Positions 28,770-37,003 of a stretch of DNA of 64,000 nucleotides are shown one piece after another (position 1 is the first letter of the stretch; every line of letters begins with the position of its first letter). The stretch comes from Pseudomonadales bacterium (GTDB lineage: Bacteria; Pseudomonadota; Gammaproteobacteria; Pseudomonadales; Azotimanducaceae). The DNA is taken from positions 1-64,000 of the forward strand of contig JAQXDL010000040.1 of the NCBI GenBank assembly GCA_029251375.1, read 5' to 3'. The translations under genes were made by a program, and so were the position numbers. The notes below the pieces were generated by a model. That model saw only the letters and a program-made list of their open reading frames with translations, was not told the origin of the DNA and did no database searches.

Positions 28770-29052
28770 ACGCGATTAATGTACGAACAGTAAACCAAGT
28801 TTTGCTGCGCAGTTGCGATATATCCCAAAGAGAGTGTTTACTAGCAGCAAGGCTTGGTAAGGCAGTATGGCAAAAGCGATTGCTTTTTCGAGGAGGCGTT
28901 GATTGCTTATAAGGTGATGTTGATACTAGATCTACAATCGTCGACGTTCTGCAGGGGGCGCGCACGCGATTTGTTCGATAGAGCCAGTAGTACGTGCCAT
29001 ACTTCAAGTTAATAAATACAGCAATAGAGAACATTAAGGCTAGCGGAAAATA

Positions 29053-29745
29053 ATGGTATACGATCAAGATGGGCTGAAATCAATACATAATCATGAGTTC
29101 TGTGATGAACCCGAATTTGTTGAAGCTTATGGACGGGGCATTGAAGCCGCGGGCGTCGACTATAATTGGCACTGGAGGGTTCATATTGGTCTGTGGGCCG
29201 CGAGAACTGCGGTTCGACTTAATGGTGACTTTGTCGAGTGTGGCGTAAATGCCGGGTTCCTTAGTTCCGCAATTATGCGGGACCTTGATTGGGATCAAAC
29301 GGGGAAAACGTTTTACCTACTTGATACGTTTTATGGCTTAGAAGAATCCCAGGTTTCAGAAGTTGAGATCCAAGATGGAATTATGGACAAAAACAAAGAG
29401 CTGTTGAAAAATGGTTTTTACGTCGCTTCTGCGGAGGTTGTGAAAGACAATTTTTCTGAGTGGAATAACATTAAAATAATTGAGGGTGTGATTCCTAATA
29501 CCCTTTCTCAAATTGCGTCGGATGCCATAGCATTTCTTCACATCGACCTGAATTGTGCTCCTCCAGAAGTTGCGTCAATGAAATATCTATGGAGCAAAAT
29601 TGTTGTGGGCGGGATTGTTTTGCTAGACGACTATGCATACAACGGATATCGCCATCAGAAGGTTGAAATAGATAAATTCGCGCGCCAAGAAGGTATCGCG
29701 ATAGCCTCACTGCCGACCGGACAGGGTCTAATTGTAAAAACGTAA
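29053..29745 (+). CDS. TylF/MycF-type SAM-dependent methyltransferase
   Basis: A 230-aa cytosolic enzyme. The SAM-binding loop is FVECGVNAGFLSS (about 60-72), LLDTFYGLEE follows, and the metal-binding acidic residues characteristic of the TylF group are in FLHIDLN and LLDDYAYNGYRHQK. TylF/MycF enzymes O-methylate sugar hydroxyls on macrolides; relatives in polysaccharide loci are thought to methylate sugars of the chain or its end. It is the first gene before the ABC exporter pair (64 bp to wzm), which fits a role in chain-end capping, although side-chain methylation is equally possible. Confidence 0.83.
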   Translation: MVYDQDGLKSIHNHEFCDEPEFVEAYGRGIEAAGVDYNWHWRVHIGLWAARTAVRLNGDFVECGVNAGFLSSAIMRDLDWDQTGKTFYLLDTFYGLEESQVSEVEIQDGIMDKNKELLKNGFYVASAEVVKDNFSEWNNIKIIEGVIPNTLSQIASDAIAFLHIDLNCAPPEVASMKYLWSKIVVGGIVLLDDYAYNGYRHQKVEIDKFARQEGIAIASLPTGQGLIVKT

Positions 29746-29808
29746 CGTGTTCCAAATGTACTCAAGGCTCAGTGAGAAGGTTATCAAGCTAAAAAAGAAG
29801 TGTAGACA

Positions 29809-30585
29809 ATGTTTCAACATCGAGCGCTAATAGTAAAGTTCACTAAACGCGAAATCGAAAGTAGGTACAGAGGGACAGTGTTCGGTGTGTTTTGGGCGTT
29901 TCTGCAACCGCTATTGATGTTGGCCATCTACGCTACTGTTTTTGGTGCAATTTTAAAGGTTCGCTGGTCTCAAGATGACGAAGGTTCGACGGAGTTTGTA
30001 TTCGCTCTTTTCATTGGCTTAATCGTACATGGGTTCCTTAGCGAAGTATTAAGTAAGGCACCAATGTTAGTGGTTTCGAACGCTTCCTATGTGAAAAAAG
30101 TGGTATTTCCGATTCAAATATTTTCGATAGTAAGTGTACTAGGTGCGCTATTTTTCTTCTTAGCCGCATTGCTATTATGGATCGCTGCCTTTTATCTTAA
30201 CTCAAGCGAGTTAGAGTTATCTATCTTGTACGCTCCAGTTATCTTTCTTCCTCTAATAATAACAGCAATTGGCCTTTCTTGGATAATATCGGCTTTAGGC
30301 GTCTATATTCGAGATTTAAGCCAACTGATGGGTATGTTGACAACCGCTATGCTTTTTCTGTCGCCAGTTTTTTACCCTATTAGTAATCTGCCAGAGTTTT
30401 TTCAGGTGATTTTGTACTTCAATCCCATAACGATAATAATCCTTGAACTAAGAAACAGCATGATGCTGGGACTAGTGCCCAATTGGGAGTTAGTTCTCTT
30501 GAGTTATGTCGCTAGCATTTTCTATTTTGGTCTGGGTTTTCTCCTTTTCTCGAAAGCTAAAAGGGGGTTCGCCGATGTCCTTTAA
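29809..30585 (+). CDS. wzm: ABC-2 type polysaccharide exporter, permease
   Basis: A 258-aa inner-membrane protein with six predicted membrane helices and the ABC-2 permease signature: an N-terminal TKREIESRYRGTVFGVFWAF-like amphipathic segment (residues 12-31 region) and the late motif LSPVFYPISNLP. It forms a dimeric channel that exports an undecaprenyl-diphosphate-linked polysaccharide across the inner membrane, powered by the next gene product. The stop overlaps the Wzt ATG by 11 bp. The presence of an ABC exporter and the lack of Wzy/Wzx genes in the window point to the ABC-dependent pathway. Confidence 0.92.
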   Translation: MFQHRALIVKFTKREIESRYRGTVFGVFWAFLQPLLMLAIYATVFGAILKVRWSQDDEGSTEFVFALFIGLIVHGFLSEVLSKAPMLVVSNASYVKKVVFPIQIFSIVSVLGALFFFLAALLLWIAAFYLNSSELELSILYAPVIFLPLIITAIGLSWIISALGVYIRDLSQLMGMLTTAMLFLSPVFYPISNLPEFFQVILYFNPITIIILELRNSMMLGLVPNWELVLLSYVASIFYFGLGFLLFSKAKRGFADVL

Positions 30586-31912
30586 GGAAATAGTTCTGTC
30601 TGCGAACGACCTAAGCAAGTGTTATCAGATCTATGATAAGCCAGTTGATAGGCTGTTACAGGGTTTATTCGGGACAAGAAACCGAAAATACTACAAAGAG
30701 TACTGGGCACTTCGGGACGTTTCAGTTCAGCTCAGAAAGGGAGAGACGCTCGGGATTATCGGAGACAATGGCGCGGGAAAATCCACACTGCTTCAGATGA
30801 TCGCGGGAACTCTTTCGGCAACAGATGGGCATATTGAGGTGCATGGGAAAGTCGCTGCGATATTAGAACTCGGTGCTGGATTCAATCCGGAGTTTACGGG
30901 TCGAGAAAACATAGTTCTTTCTGCTTCAATCTATGGGCTTTCTGAAGATTTGATCTTAGAGCGAATGGGTGCAATCGAGTCCTTTGCAGAAATTGGCGAT
31001 TTTATAGATCAGCCGGTAAAAATGTACTCTAGTGGTATGTATGTGCGTTTAGCGTTCGCTATCATTGCTCACGTTGACGCAGACATACTCATAATTGATG
31101 AGGCGCTAGCTGTTGGCGACATATTCTTCACGCAAAAATGCATGCGTTTTCTGAGGAAATTTCAAGAACATGGTACGTTGCTTTTTGTCTCTCATGATAC
31201 CTCTGCAGTCTTAAATTTTTGTGACAGAGCTATATGGCTGAATGAGGGTGAATTGATCATGGAGGGCACAGCTAAAGAAGTTGTGGAGAGATATTCACGA
31301 GGCTCACACACGAATAAGTTGGTCGAGGAATCGTTAGACTCTCTCAATGCACAAAGCACTGAAATTGTGGAGTGGCAGGATGACCGTATATTTACTCTTG
31401 ATAACACGCCTCTCAGGAATGAGATTCGAGTCTTTAAATTTGAGAGATCGAACTCGGTAGAAGGTGAAAAAAAGTATGTTGATATAGTGGATGTGTACTT
31501 TCTAGATCAGAGCAAAGAGAAGCGCCTATCAGGTATCGTTGGTGGAAAGATGACCACTCTGTCAGTTCAGTGTCGCGCCATTGAAGATATAGAAAATTTA
31601 ATTGTTGGTTTTTATCTGAAAGATAGATTGGGGCAGTTCTTATTTGGAGACAATACGTATATTACGTTTCAAGATGAACCTTTAGCTGCTAGAAAAGGAG
31701 AGTCTTTCTACGGGAAATTTTCTTTTGTAATGCCGACGTTGTCAGTGGGAAAATATTCAATTGATATTGCTGTCGCAAGTGGCACTCAAGAGGCTAATAA
31801 GACCCTGCAATGGATATATGATGCTTTGGTGTTCGACTCCCTCACTAGCAGCCACACATTGGGTCTTTTAGGTATTCCTATTTCTAGGATTGAGCTCAGC
31901 ATATCGAGTTAA
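30575..31912 (+). CDS. wzt: ABC exporter ATPase with C-terminal glycan-binding domain
   Basis: 445 aa from ATG 30575, with AGGGGG upstream; a longer frame begins at 30506 inside wzm. ATPase motifs are intact: Walker A GDNGAGKST (63-71), the signature YSSGM (151-155), and Walker B ILIIDE (171-176). The extra C-terminal region, about 290-445, is beta-rich and corresponds to the Wzt C-terminal domain that recognises the modified non-reducing end in O8/O9a-type systems. Its presence predicts that export depends on a terminal cap, such as a methyl group. The methyltransferases nearby are candidates for adding it. It overlaps wzm by 11 bp. Confidence 0.92.
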   Translation: MSFKEIVLSANDLSKCYQIYDKPVDRLLQGLFGTRNRKYYKEYWALRDVSVQLRKGETLGIIGDNGAGKSTLLQMIAGTLSATDGHIEVHGKVAAILELGAGFNPEFTGRENIVLSASIYGLSEDLILERMGAIESFAEIGDFIDQPVKMYSSGMYVRLAFAIIAHVDADILIIDEALAVGDIFFTQKCMRFLRKFQEHGTLLFVSHDTSAVLNFCDRAIWLNEGELIMEGTAKEVVERYSRGSHTNKLVEESLDSLNAQSTEIVEWQDDRIFTLDNTPLRNEIRVFKFERSNSVEGEKKYVDIVDVYFLDQSKEKRLSGIVGGKMTTLSVQCRAIEDIENLIVGFYLKDRLGQFLFGDNTYITFQDEPLAARKGESFYGKFSFVMPTLSVGKYSIDIAVASGTQEANKTLQWIYDALVFDSLTSSHTLGLLGIPISRIELSISS

Positions 31913-31935
31913 TAGCAAAAGGTTGAGATTTTTAT

Positions 31936-32634
31936 CTATTTTCTGCAAATCAAACTTAGAGCAGCTGGGTACTCGAGACAAAAAACCTCACAACTACGAA
32001 ATCCAGCTTGCAGTGCATACTTCCACACATCAGCACCAAACTCCGTGTGAACAAGTTGATCTGACGCTTCGATATCTCTCTGTCCGTGATAACTTGGATT
32101 AGAAATAGAACACTGTTGCGATAAGCGATCAACGACTATCGGGACAGTAAAAATGCAAATGCCATTATTAGCTGTAACGCGATGACACTCTGACAGAGCA
32201 ACGTTGGGGTCCGCTATATGTTCCAAAGTATCCGAGTGAATTACGATGTCATAGCTTTCCGACTCAACATCAAGTTTCATCATGTCGAACTCGGGAAACT
32301 CTATAAGCTTGTGTGCTCCTAGCTGACTAAGAGTTGCAGTTAGTTGGCCTGCTCGGTTGATTTCAAGCAACGACAGAGTACTTTTTTGTTGTGAAAAAGC
32401 CTCAAGTGTTCCGATGTAATCTTGACTATAAAGAATTGCCGCAGCCAAAGACATGCTGCGAAGATTGTTCATACAAGACCGACAGTGAAAGCCCTGCTGT
32501 CTGTTTATATAAGCTTCTTCATCGGAATCAAGTTGCCATGCTGTCACCAGTTTTGGCCAGAGTACGTCCATATTCTCGAAATCGGATTGGCCACAAATTG
32601 GACACGGTCCGGTAAATAAATTGGGAGATCGCAT
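31936..32634 (-). CDS. Zinc-ribbon methyltransferase (leftward copy)
   Basis: I prefer the ATG at 32634 (232 aa); the frame extends upstream to 32769 but the first 45 residues look non-coding and no ribosome site decides it. Near the N-terminus are CPICGQ and CRSCMNNLRS, two CxxC pairs that probably bind zinc. The SAM fold shows SLLEINRAGQ in place of the usual glycine-rich loop, then YDIVIHSDTLEHIADP, the classic post-II motif. A relative of the divergent gene at 32828, with the same zinc-ribbon plan. It converges with wzt, 23 bp apart. Role unknown; the setting suggests methylation of the polysaccharide or its lipid-linked precursor. Confidence 0.72.
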   Translation of the reverse strand: MRSPNLFTGPCPICGQSDFENMDVLWPKLVTAWQLDSDEEAYINRQQGFHCRSCMNNLRSMSLAAAILYSQDYIGTLEAFSQQKSTLSLLEINRAGQLTATLSQLGAHKLIEFPEFDMMKLDVESESYDIVIHSDTLEHIADPNVALSECHRVTANNGICIFTVPIVVDRLSQQCSISNPSYHGQRDIEASDQLVHTEFGADVWKYALQAGFRSCEVFCLEYPAALSLICRK

Positions 32635-32827
32635 AGGAGGATTCAGCGCTATTATTGAGGTAAATTGAATTGTGGATGTGTAAGGTGGTACCAGCAATGA
32701 AATCACTAATATCAGCGGTTGACCAGTGAAATTTAGAGATATGCTGTGGTTAGCGCAATTACTATTCACTTCTTATGGTTTACAATTGCGCCCGATTTAA
32801 TTTGATAGTCTTTCTAACGGTGAGCAT

Positions 32828-33703
32828 ATGACAAAAAACGAGATGATCATTCACAACTTTGAGTCTTTTGAGGCTTATCGAAGTGCGGAAATTTTCCCCT
32901 CAAACGTTGATTTGATTGAGCGGGAAAAAGGACTCATCAAGTCGAGTGACAATTTTACAATTAGCGGAGAGTGTTTCGTCTGTAAGGATAGAGTCGACTT
33001 TTATGTCGACTTTATTGCGTCAGCGGAACCTGCGGTTGGCGAAGAGAGAGTGCCTAACTGGCGTGAAAGATTACTATGCCCGATCTGCCATCTAAATAAT
33101 CGGATGAGAGCGGTGGTGCACTTGTTAGAACACGATAGTCTCGTGCAAAAAAAGAACATCTATATTACTGAGCAGATGACCCATTTATATCTGTCGCTTG
33201 AACAACGCTATCCTGGTTTGATAGGTAGTGAGTATCTGGGGCCTGAGTTTGATTCTGGGTACATAAGAGAAGATGGGATTCGACATGAGGATATGACCCA
33301 ATTAAGTTTTAGAGATGCGAGCTTTGATTCTATACTAAGCTTTGATGTGCTCGAGCATGTCCCTGATTACCGAACTGCATTAACTGAATGTGCGCGTTGC
33401 CTAAAACCTGATGGTGGTGAACTGTTCCTAACAATGCCATTCCTACTTAACTCAGAAGAAACATTGGTTAGGGCGTCTCTGCTTCCAGACGGTGAAATTG
33501 AACACATTTGTAAACCTGAATTCCACGGAGATCCAATTAACCCGAGCGAAGGGATTCTTTGTTTCTATCATTATGGCTGGGACGTCTTGGAGACTTTGCG
33601 AGAAGTGGGATTTACAAATAGCAGCGTGAAGCTCTATTGGTCTCGAGATTTTGGTTATTTGGGGGGCTACCAAGTGTTGATTCATGCCGAAAGGTGCTCT
33701 TAA
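32828..33703 (+). CDS. Zinc-ribbon methyltransferase (rightward copy)
   Basis: 291 aa. The N-terminal part has CFVCKD and CPICHLNNRMRA, the same CxxC...CxxCxxNNxxR plan as the leftward neighbour. The SAM region has YITEQMTHLY and GSEYLGP instead of a standard GxGxG loop, then FDSILSFDVLEHVPDYRTAL, and a late HYGWDVLETLREVGF. This subfamily of class I methyltransferases is common in O-antigen loci; substrates are not established. The two copies diverge from a 193-bp gap, measured from the preferred start of the leftward gene, and may act at different positions of one sugar or on two sugars. Confidence 0.78.
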   Translation: MTKNEMIIHNFESFEAYRSAEIFPSNVDLIEREKGLIKSSDNFTISGECFVCKDRVDFYVDFIASAEPAVGEERVPNWRERLLCPICHLNNRMRAVVHLLEHDSLVQKKNIYITEQMTHLYLSLEQRYPGLIGSEYLGPEFDSGYIREDGIRHEDMTQLSFRDASFDSILSFDVLEHVPDYRTALTECARCLKPDGGELFLTMPFLLNSEETLVRASLLPDGEIEHICKPEFHGDPINPSEGILCFYHYGWDVLETLREVGFTNSSVKLYWSRDFGYLGGYQVLIHAERCS

Positions 33704-33855
33704 TTACCCTGCCATTTGAGCGGTGATACTAGACTTCTTTTCGTTCGCCATTCGTTAGTATTAACAGGCTATAGTTCTAAATCGAGCACTGTATAAGAGA
33801 AAATTCGTGTAACGATGTTACAATTCTCTGACATTTTGTTTTTGCTAAGTGATTC

Positions 33856-34011
33856 ATGAAAAAAATATACGTTACAGAGCCTTACTTGCCTCCAATAGAT
33901 GAGTTCATCCCCCTTATTGAGCAAATATGGGAAAGTAAGCAGCATGAAGCTCAATCGGTCTCGAAATTATGGTTGTTACATAGGACGAAAAAGAAAGGCA
34001 CGAGTGACTAG
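33856..34011 (+). pseudogene. 5' remnant of a DegT/DnrJ-type sugar aminotransferase
   Basis: A 51-codon frame opens with KKIYVTEPYLPPIDEFIPL followed by IEQIWESK. This is the well-conserved N-terminal sequence of PLP-dependent sugar aminotransferases of the DegT/DnrJ/EryC1 family. After WESK the family continues with a WLTNNG-like motif; here the sequence turns into an unrelated run and a TAG. No later part of the family (PLP lysine, aspartate) follows, because the next gene starts at 34048. It is best read as the broken end of a deleted gene. A complete paralogue, wecE, lies 1.8 kb downstream. It is too short to be functional by itself. Confidence 0.68.
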
Positions 34012-34047
34012 GTTGCTTATAAAATTATCGACTTCTTTGAAGGTAAA

Positions 34048-34983
34048 GTGGTGAAATATAGTGTTGTGATACCAGTCTTCAACAGCGAAGGCATTGTCCG
34101 TAATACTGTTCAACGAACGGTGGAATTCTTTGAGGCAAACAACCTTCTATTCGAAATAATAGTTGTTAATGATGGAAGTACTGATAATAGCTGGTCGATT
34201 CTTAACGATTTAGCTAAGAAAGATCCTCGGGTCAAAGCCATTAACCTCTTAAAGAACTACGGGCAGCATTCGGCGAATTTATGTGGGTTTAGATATTCAT
34301 CCGGTGATTTTTTGATAACAATAGATGATGATCTACAGAACCCCCCCGAAGAGATAATTCATCTCATTAACAAGTCCAAAGAAGGTCACGATCTAGTAAT
34401 AGGTCAATTTTATGAAAAACGACATGCCTTGTATAGAAGAATTGGTTCAAAACTTGTTACTTGGATGAATTCAAAGGTATTCGGAAAGCCTAAAGACCTA
34501 ATGCTGAGTAATTTTAGGTTGATGAACAAAGATGTAGTTTCCAGAGTCTGTGATTATCAGACTGCATCACCTTATATTCCTGGGCTCGTATTGATGATGT
34601 CTTCGGCACCAGCGAACGTGTTGGTAGAACATCATGACCGCATTAAGGGGCAAAGTAATTACAGTATGATCCGAATTTTGCGACTCATTGCAACAATTTT
34701 ATTTAATCACTCTTCTTTTCCGTTAAGGATGGTGACGGGTCTAGGTTTGGCTGTTTCTCTATTTAGTTTGATGTTGGGGGCTGCCTACCTTGTTTACGGT
34801 TTGATGGCTGAAAGCGTGGTACCTGGTTGGACATCTCTTGTTGTCTTACTTTCATTTTATAATGGTGTTCTAATGTCAATGGTTGGAATTTTAGGCGAGT
34901 ACATCGTACGAATTCTAGGGCAGTCAAATGGACACTCGCCCTACCATGTGAAAGTAGTAGTAGACGGCGATAAAATTGGCTAA
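34048..34983 (+). CDS. Polyprenyl-phosphate glycosyltransferase (ArnC/DPM1-like)
   Basis: 311 aa from GTG 34048 (a second GTG follows at once). The GT2 catalytic part holds YSVVIPVFNSE (4-14), VVNDGSTDNSW and the DDDLQNPPEEI motif, and the C-terminal part carries two membrane helices (about 228-252 and 262-286). This architecture charges undecaprenyl phosphate with a sugar on the cytoplasmic side, giving Und-P-sugar for glycosyltransferases acting in the periplasm. Membrane GT-C-like proteins that could use it are encoded downstream. It overlaps the sulfotransferase gene by 8 bp. Confidence 0.9.
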   Translation: MVKYSVVIPVFNSEGIVRNTVQRTVEFFEANNLLFEIIVVNDGSTDNSWSILNDLAKKDPRVKAINLLKNYGQHSANLCGFRYSSGDFLITIDDDLQNPPEEIIHLINKSKEGHDLVIGQFYEKRHALYRRIGSKLVTWMNSKVFGKPKDLMLSNFRLMNKDVVSRVCDYQTASPYIPGLVLMMSSAPANVLVEHHDRIKGQSNYSMIRILRLIATILFNHSSFPLRMVTGLGLAVSLFSLMLGAAYLVYGLMAESVVPGWTSLVVLLSFYNGVLMSMVGILGEYIVRILGQSNGHSPYHVKVVVDGDKIG

Positions 34984-35728
34984 GTACTTTTTTATAATCG
35001 GTGCTCAGAGATGTGGTACGACGTTTTTGGCAGAGAACCTACGCGCTCACCCAAAGATTCGCATGGCGTCACCTATGCGACCGGAACCTAAATATTTCCT
35101 TAACGACCCTAACTCCATTTCGATTCGTCACTATAGATCTCATTTTTTTGCAGACGCCAAAACGACGGACGTTTGCGGTGAAAAAAGTACTACCTATATC
35201 GAGCGAGTTGACGCGGCTAGAAAGATTGTTTTATTGATCCCAGACGCGAAGTTTATAGTTGTGTTACGTGACCCCGTTGAACGTGCTATTTCGAACTATT
35301 GGTTTAGTAAGAAAAATGGATTCGAAAACCGAACTATGGCGGAGGCTCTGGCACCAGGTGCTGAGAAAATTGTACGCACTGATTTCTCATCTGCGTCTCC
35401 ATATGACTATCTAGAAAGAGGTGTTTACAAAAATTTTCTCGACGACTACGCCAATGTTGTAGATATTGGCGATAACCTATGGATTGTTCAGTATGAACGG
35501 TTGATTAGTCATCCAGTACAAACATTCAGGGAAATTTTTGATTACCTAGATATAGACCGAAATCCCTCATTTGATGTTACTGGTGTTTTAAATTCAGCAT
35601 CGAGAGATAAGGTTATCGAAATAAACCTAGAAAACTCACTCTACGAGTATTTTCACGACCATAATTTGGCATTAGAAACGAGTTATAGGGTGGATTTGGA
35701 CCTCTGGGCACAAAACAGCAAAAAGTAA
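34976..35728 (+). CDS. Carbohydrate sulfotransferase-like protein
   Basis: 250 aa starting at a TTG that overlaps the previous gene. The 5'-phosphosulfate loop GAQRCGTTFL is at 9-18 and the 3'-phosphate motif VVLRDPVERAISNYW lies in the first half, so both PAPS contacts of the sulfotransferase-1 family are present. KYFFIIGA at the N-terminus and EKSTTY are also typical. It should transfer sulfate from PAPS to a hydroxyl of the glycan or lipid-linked sugar in the cytosol. A negatively charged, sulfated surface polymer would suit a marine bacterium, but the acceptor is unknown. Confidence 0.88.
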   Translation: MAKYFFIIGAQRCGTTFLAENLRAHPKIRMASPMRPEPKYFLNDPNSISIRHYRSHFFADAKTTDVCGEKSTTYIERVDAARKIVLLIPDAKFIVVLRDPVERAISNYWFSKKNGFENRTMAEALAPGAEKIVRTDFSSASPYDYLERGVYKNFLDDYANVVDIGDNLWIVQYERLISHPVQTFREIFDYLDIDRNPSFDVTGVLNSASRDKVIEINLENSLYEYFHDHNLALETSYRVDLDLWAQNSKK

Positions 35729-35860
35729 GAGAAGTATTAGTATGGCATTGGTTCAAACAAGTCACATATTTCATACTAGGTGCATCTCTAATATTCCTAC
35801 GGAAAATTTGGTATCGGAGAGTAGTTAAATGAATAAAATAGGTTTCTACATAGGGTTCAT

Positions 35861-37003
35861 ATGACAATTCGATATACACAGCCGAGACTGACCGGTAATG
35901 AAGAGAAGTACATTGCCAAGGTATTAGCCTCGGGTCGGTTGGCTGGAAATGGAGAGTACACGCGTCAATGCCAAGAACTGCTCGAGAAAGAAACAGGCTA
36001 TGCGAAAGCACTGTTAACTAACTCATGTACAGCCGCGCTTGAAATGGCCGCTATCCTGATTGATGTAAAGCAGGGCGACGAAGTAATAATGCCGTCGTTT
36101 ACTTTTGTTTCAACAGCGAATGCGTTTGTCCTGAGGGGAGCAATCCCAGTTTTTGTGGATGTTGAATCTGGCACATTCAACATCGATCCAGCAATGGTGG
36201 CTAGCGCAATTACGCCAAAAACAAAGGCAATCGTTGCCGTCAACTATGCGGGTATTCCTTGCAATATGAGGGTGCTATCACAGCTTGCAAAAAAACATGG
36301 TTTGTATTTGATAGAGGATGCTGCCCAATCGTATTTATCTGAACCAAGGAATCCTGAAGATAGAAACTTAGCGGACTTCTCTGCCTTAAGCTTTCATGAG
36401 ACAAAAAATATTGTTGCCGGTGAGGGAGGAGCGCTACTTGTTAACTCAAGTAGTTTTATTGAGCGTGCGGAGATTATCTGGGAAAAAGGGACAAACCGGA
36501 CAAAGTTCTCTCGTGGTGAGGTCGAGAAATATTCGTGGGTTGATATAGGTTCGTCCTTTTTACCTTCGGAAATCACAGCGGCTTTCTTGTTAGCTCAATT
36601 GGAAGGAGCCAAGGAGATCACAGCGGATCGAATTTTAATGTGGAACGAGTATCATGCTTCATGCTTGCCATTGCAGTCCAAAGGTCATGTACAGTTGCCG
36701 CGAATACCCGAAAGCATATTTCAGAATGCCCATTTATATTTTGTCTTAGCAAAAAACCTAGATGAGCGAGCGGATTTGTTAAAACACCTTAACGATGACG
36801 GCGTATCTGCAGTTCATCATTATGTGCCGTTACATGATTCTCCTGCTGGACTAAGGTTTGGACGGGCATTTGATGCTCTCCCGAATACCGACAAAGTTGC
36901 TGATACGATTGTAAGACTCCCCCTTTGGTCGGGAATGGATATCCGTGATGTTAAGACCGTTGTTTCCTCTTTGAACTCATTTTATGGAGAGTTGAATGAG
37001 TGA
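35861..37003 (+). CDS. wecE: dTDP-4-amino-4,6-dideoxygalactose transaminase
   Basis: 380-aa PLP enzyme (DegT/DnrJ/EryC1 fold). MTIRYTQPRLTGNEEKYI and SGRLAGNGEYT match WecE/RffA, the PLP aspartate is D153 (IEDAAQ) and the Schiff-base lysine K182 in SFHETKNIVAGEGG. The expected reaction is transamination of dTDP-4-keto-6-deoxyglucose, the product of RfbB, to dTDP-Fuc4N. RfbB and RfbA are encoded at 59831-61770. A matching WecD acetyltransferase is not in the window. A TAGGG ribosome binding site precedes the ATG. Related 4-keto-sugar aminotransferases with another stereochemistry cannot be excluded. Confidence 0.88.
   Translation: MTIRYTQPRLTGNEEKYIAKVLASGRLAGNGEYTRQCQELLEKETGYAKALLTNSCTAALEMAAILIDVKQGDEVIMPSFTFVSTANAFVLRGAIPVFVDVESGTFNIDPAMVASAITPKTKAIVAVNYAGIPCNMRVLSQLAKKHGLYLIEDAAQSYLSEPRNPEDRNLADFSALSFHETKNIVAGEGGALLVNSSSFIERAEIIWEKGTNRTKFSRGEVEKYSWVDIGSSFLPSEITAAFLLAQLEGAKEITADRILMWNEYHASCLPLQSKGHVQLPRIPESIFQNAHLYFVLAKNLDERADLLKHLNDDGVSAVHHYVPLHDSPAGLRFGRAFDALPNTDKVADTIVRLPLWSGMDIRDVKTVVSSLNSFYGELNE

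Larger units (their letters stand above)
28291..29052 (+). other. Long non-coding leader before the methyltransferase-Wzm-Wzt genes
   Basis: 762 bp with no believable reading frame; the one leftward frame near 28744-29067 has no recognisable composition. A possible sigma-70 promoter lies at 28700-28729 and an ops-like element at 28758-28769, both listed separately. If they work, the message would have a leader of about 315 nt. I see no intact or decayed gene in this stretch. Confidence 0.5.

Noticed and set aside
28744-29067. 107-codon leftward frame in the long leader
   Set aside because: No ribosome site, no family likeness, low-quality composition; it overlaps the start of the TylF-like gene.
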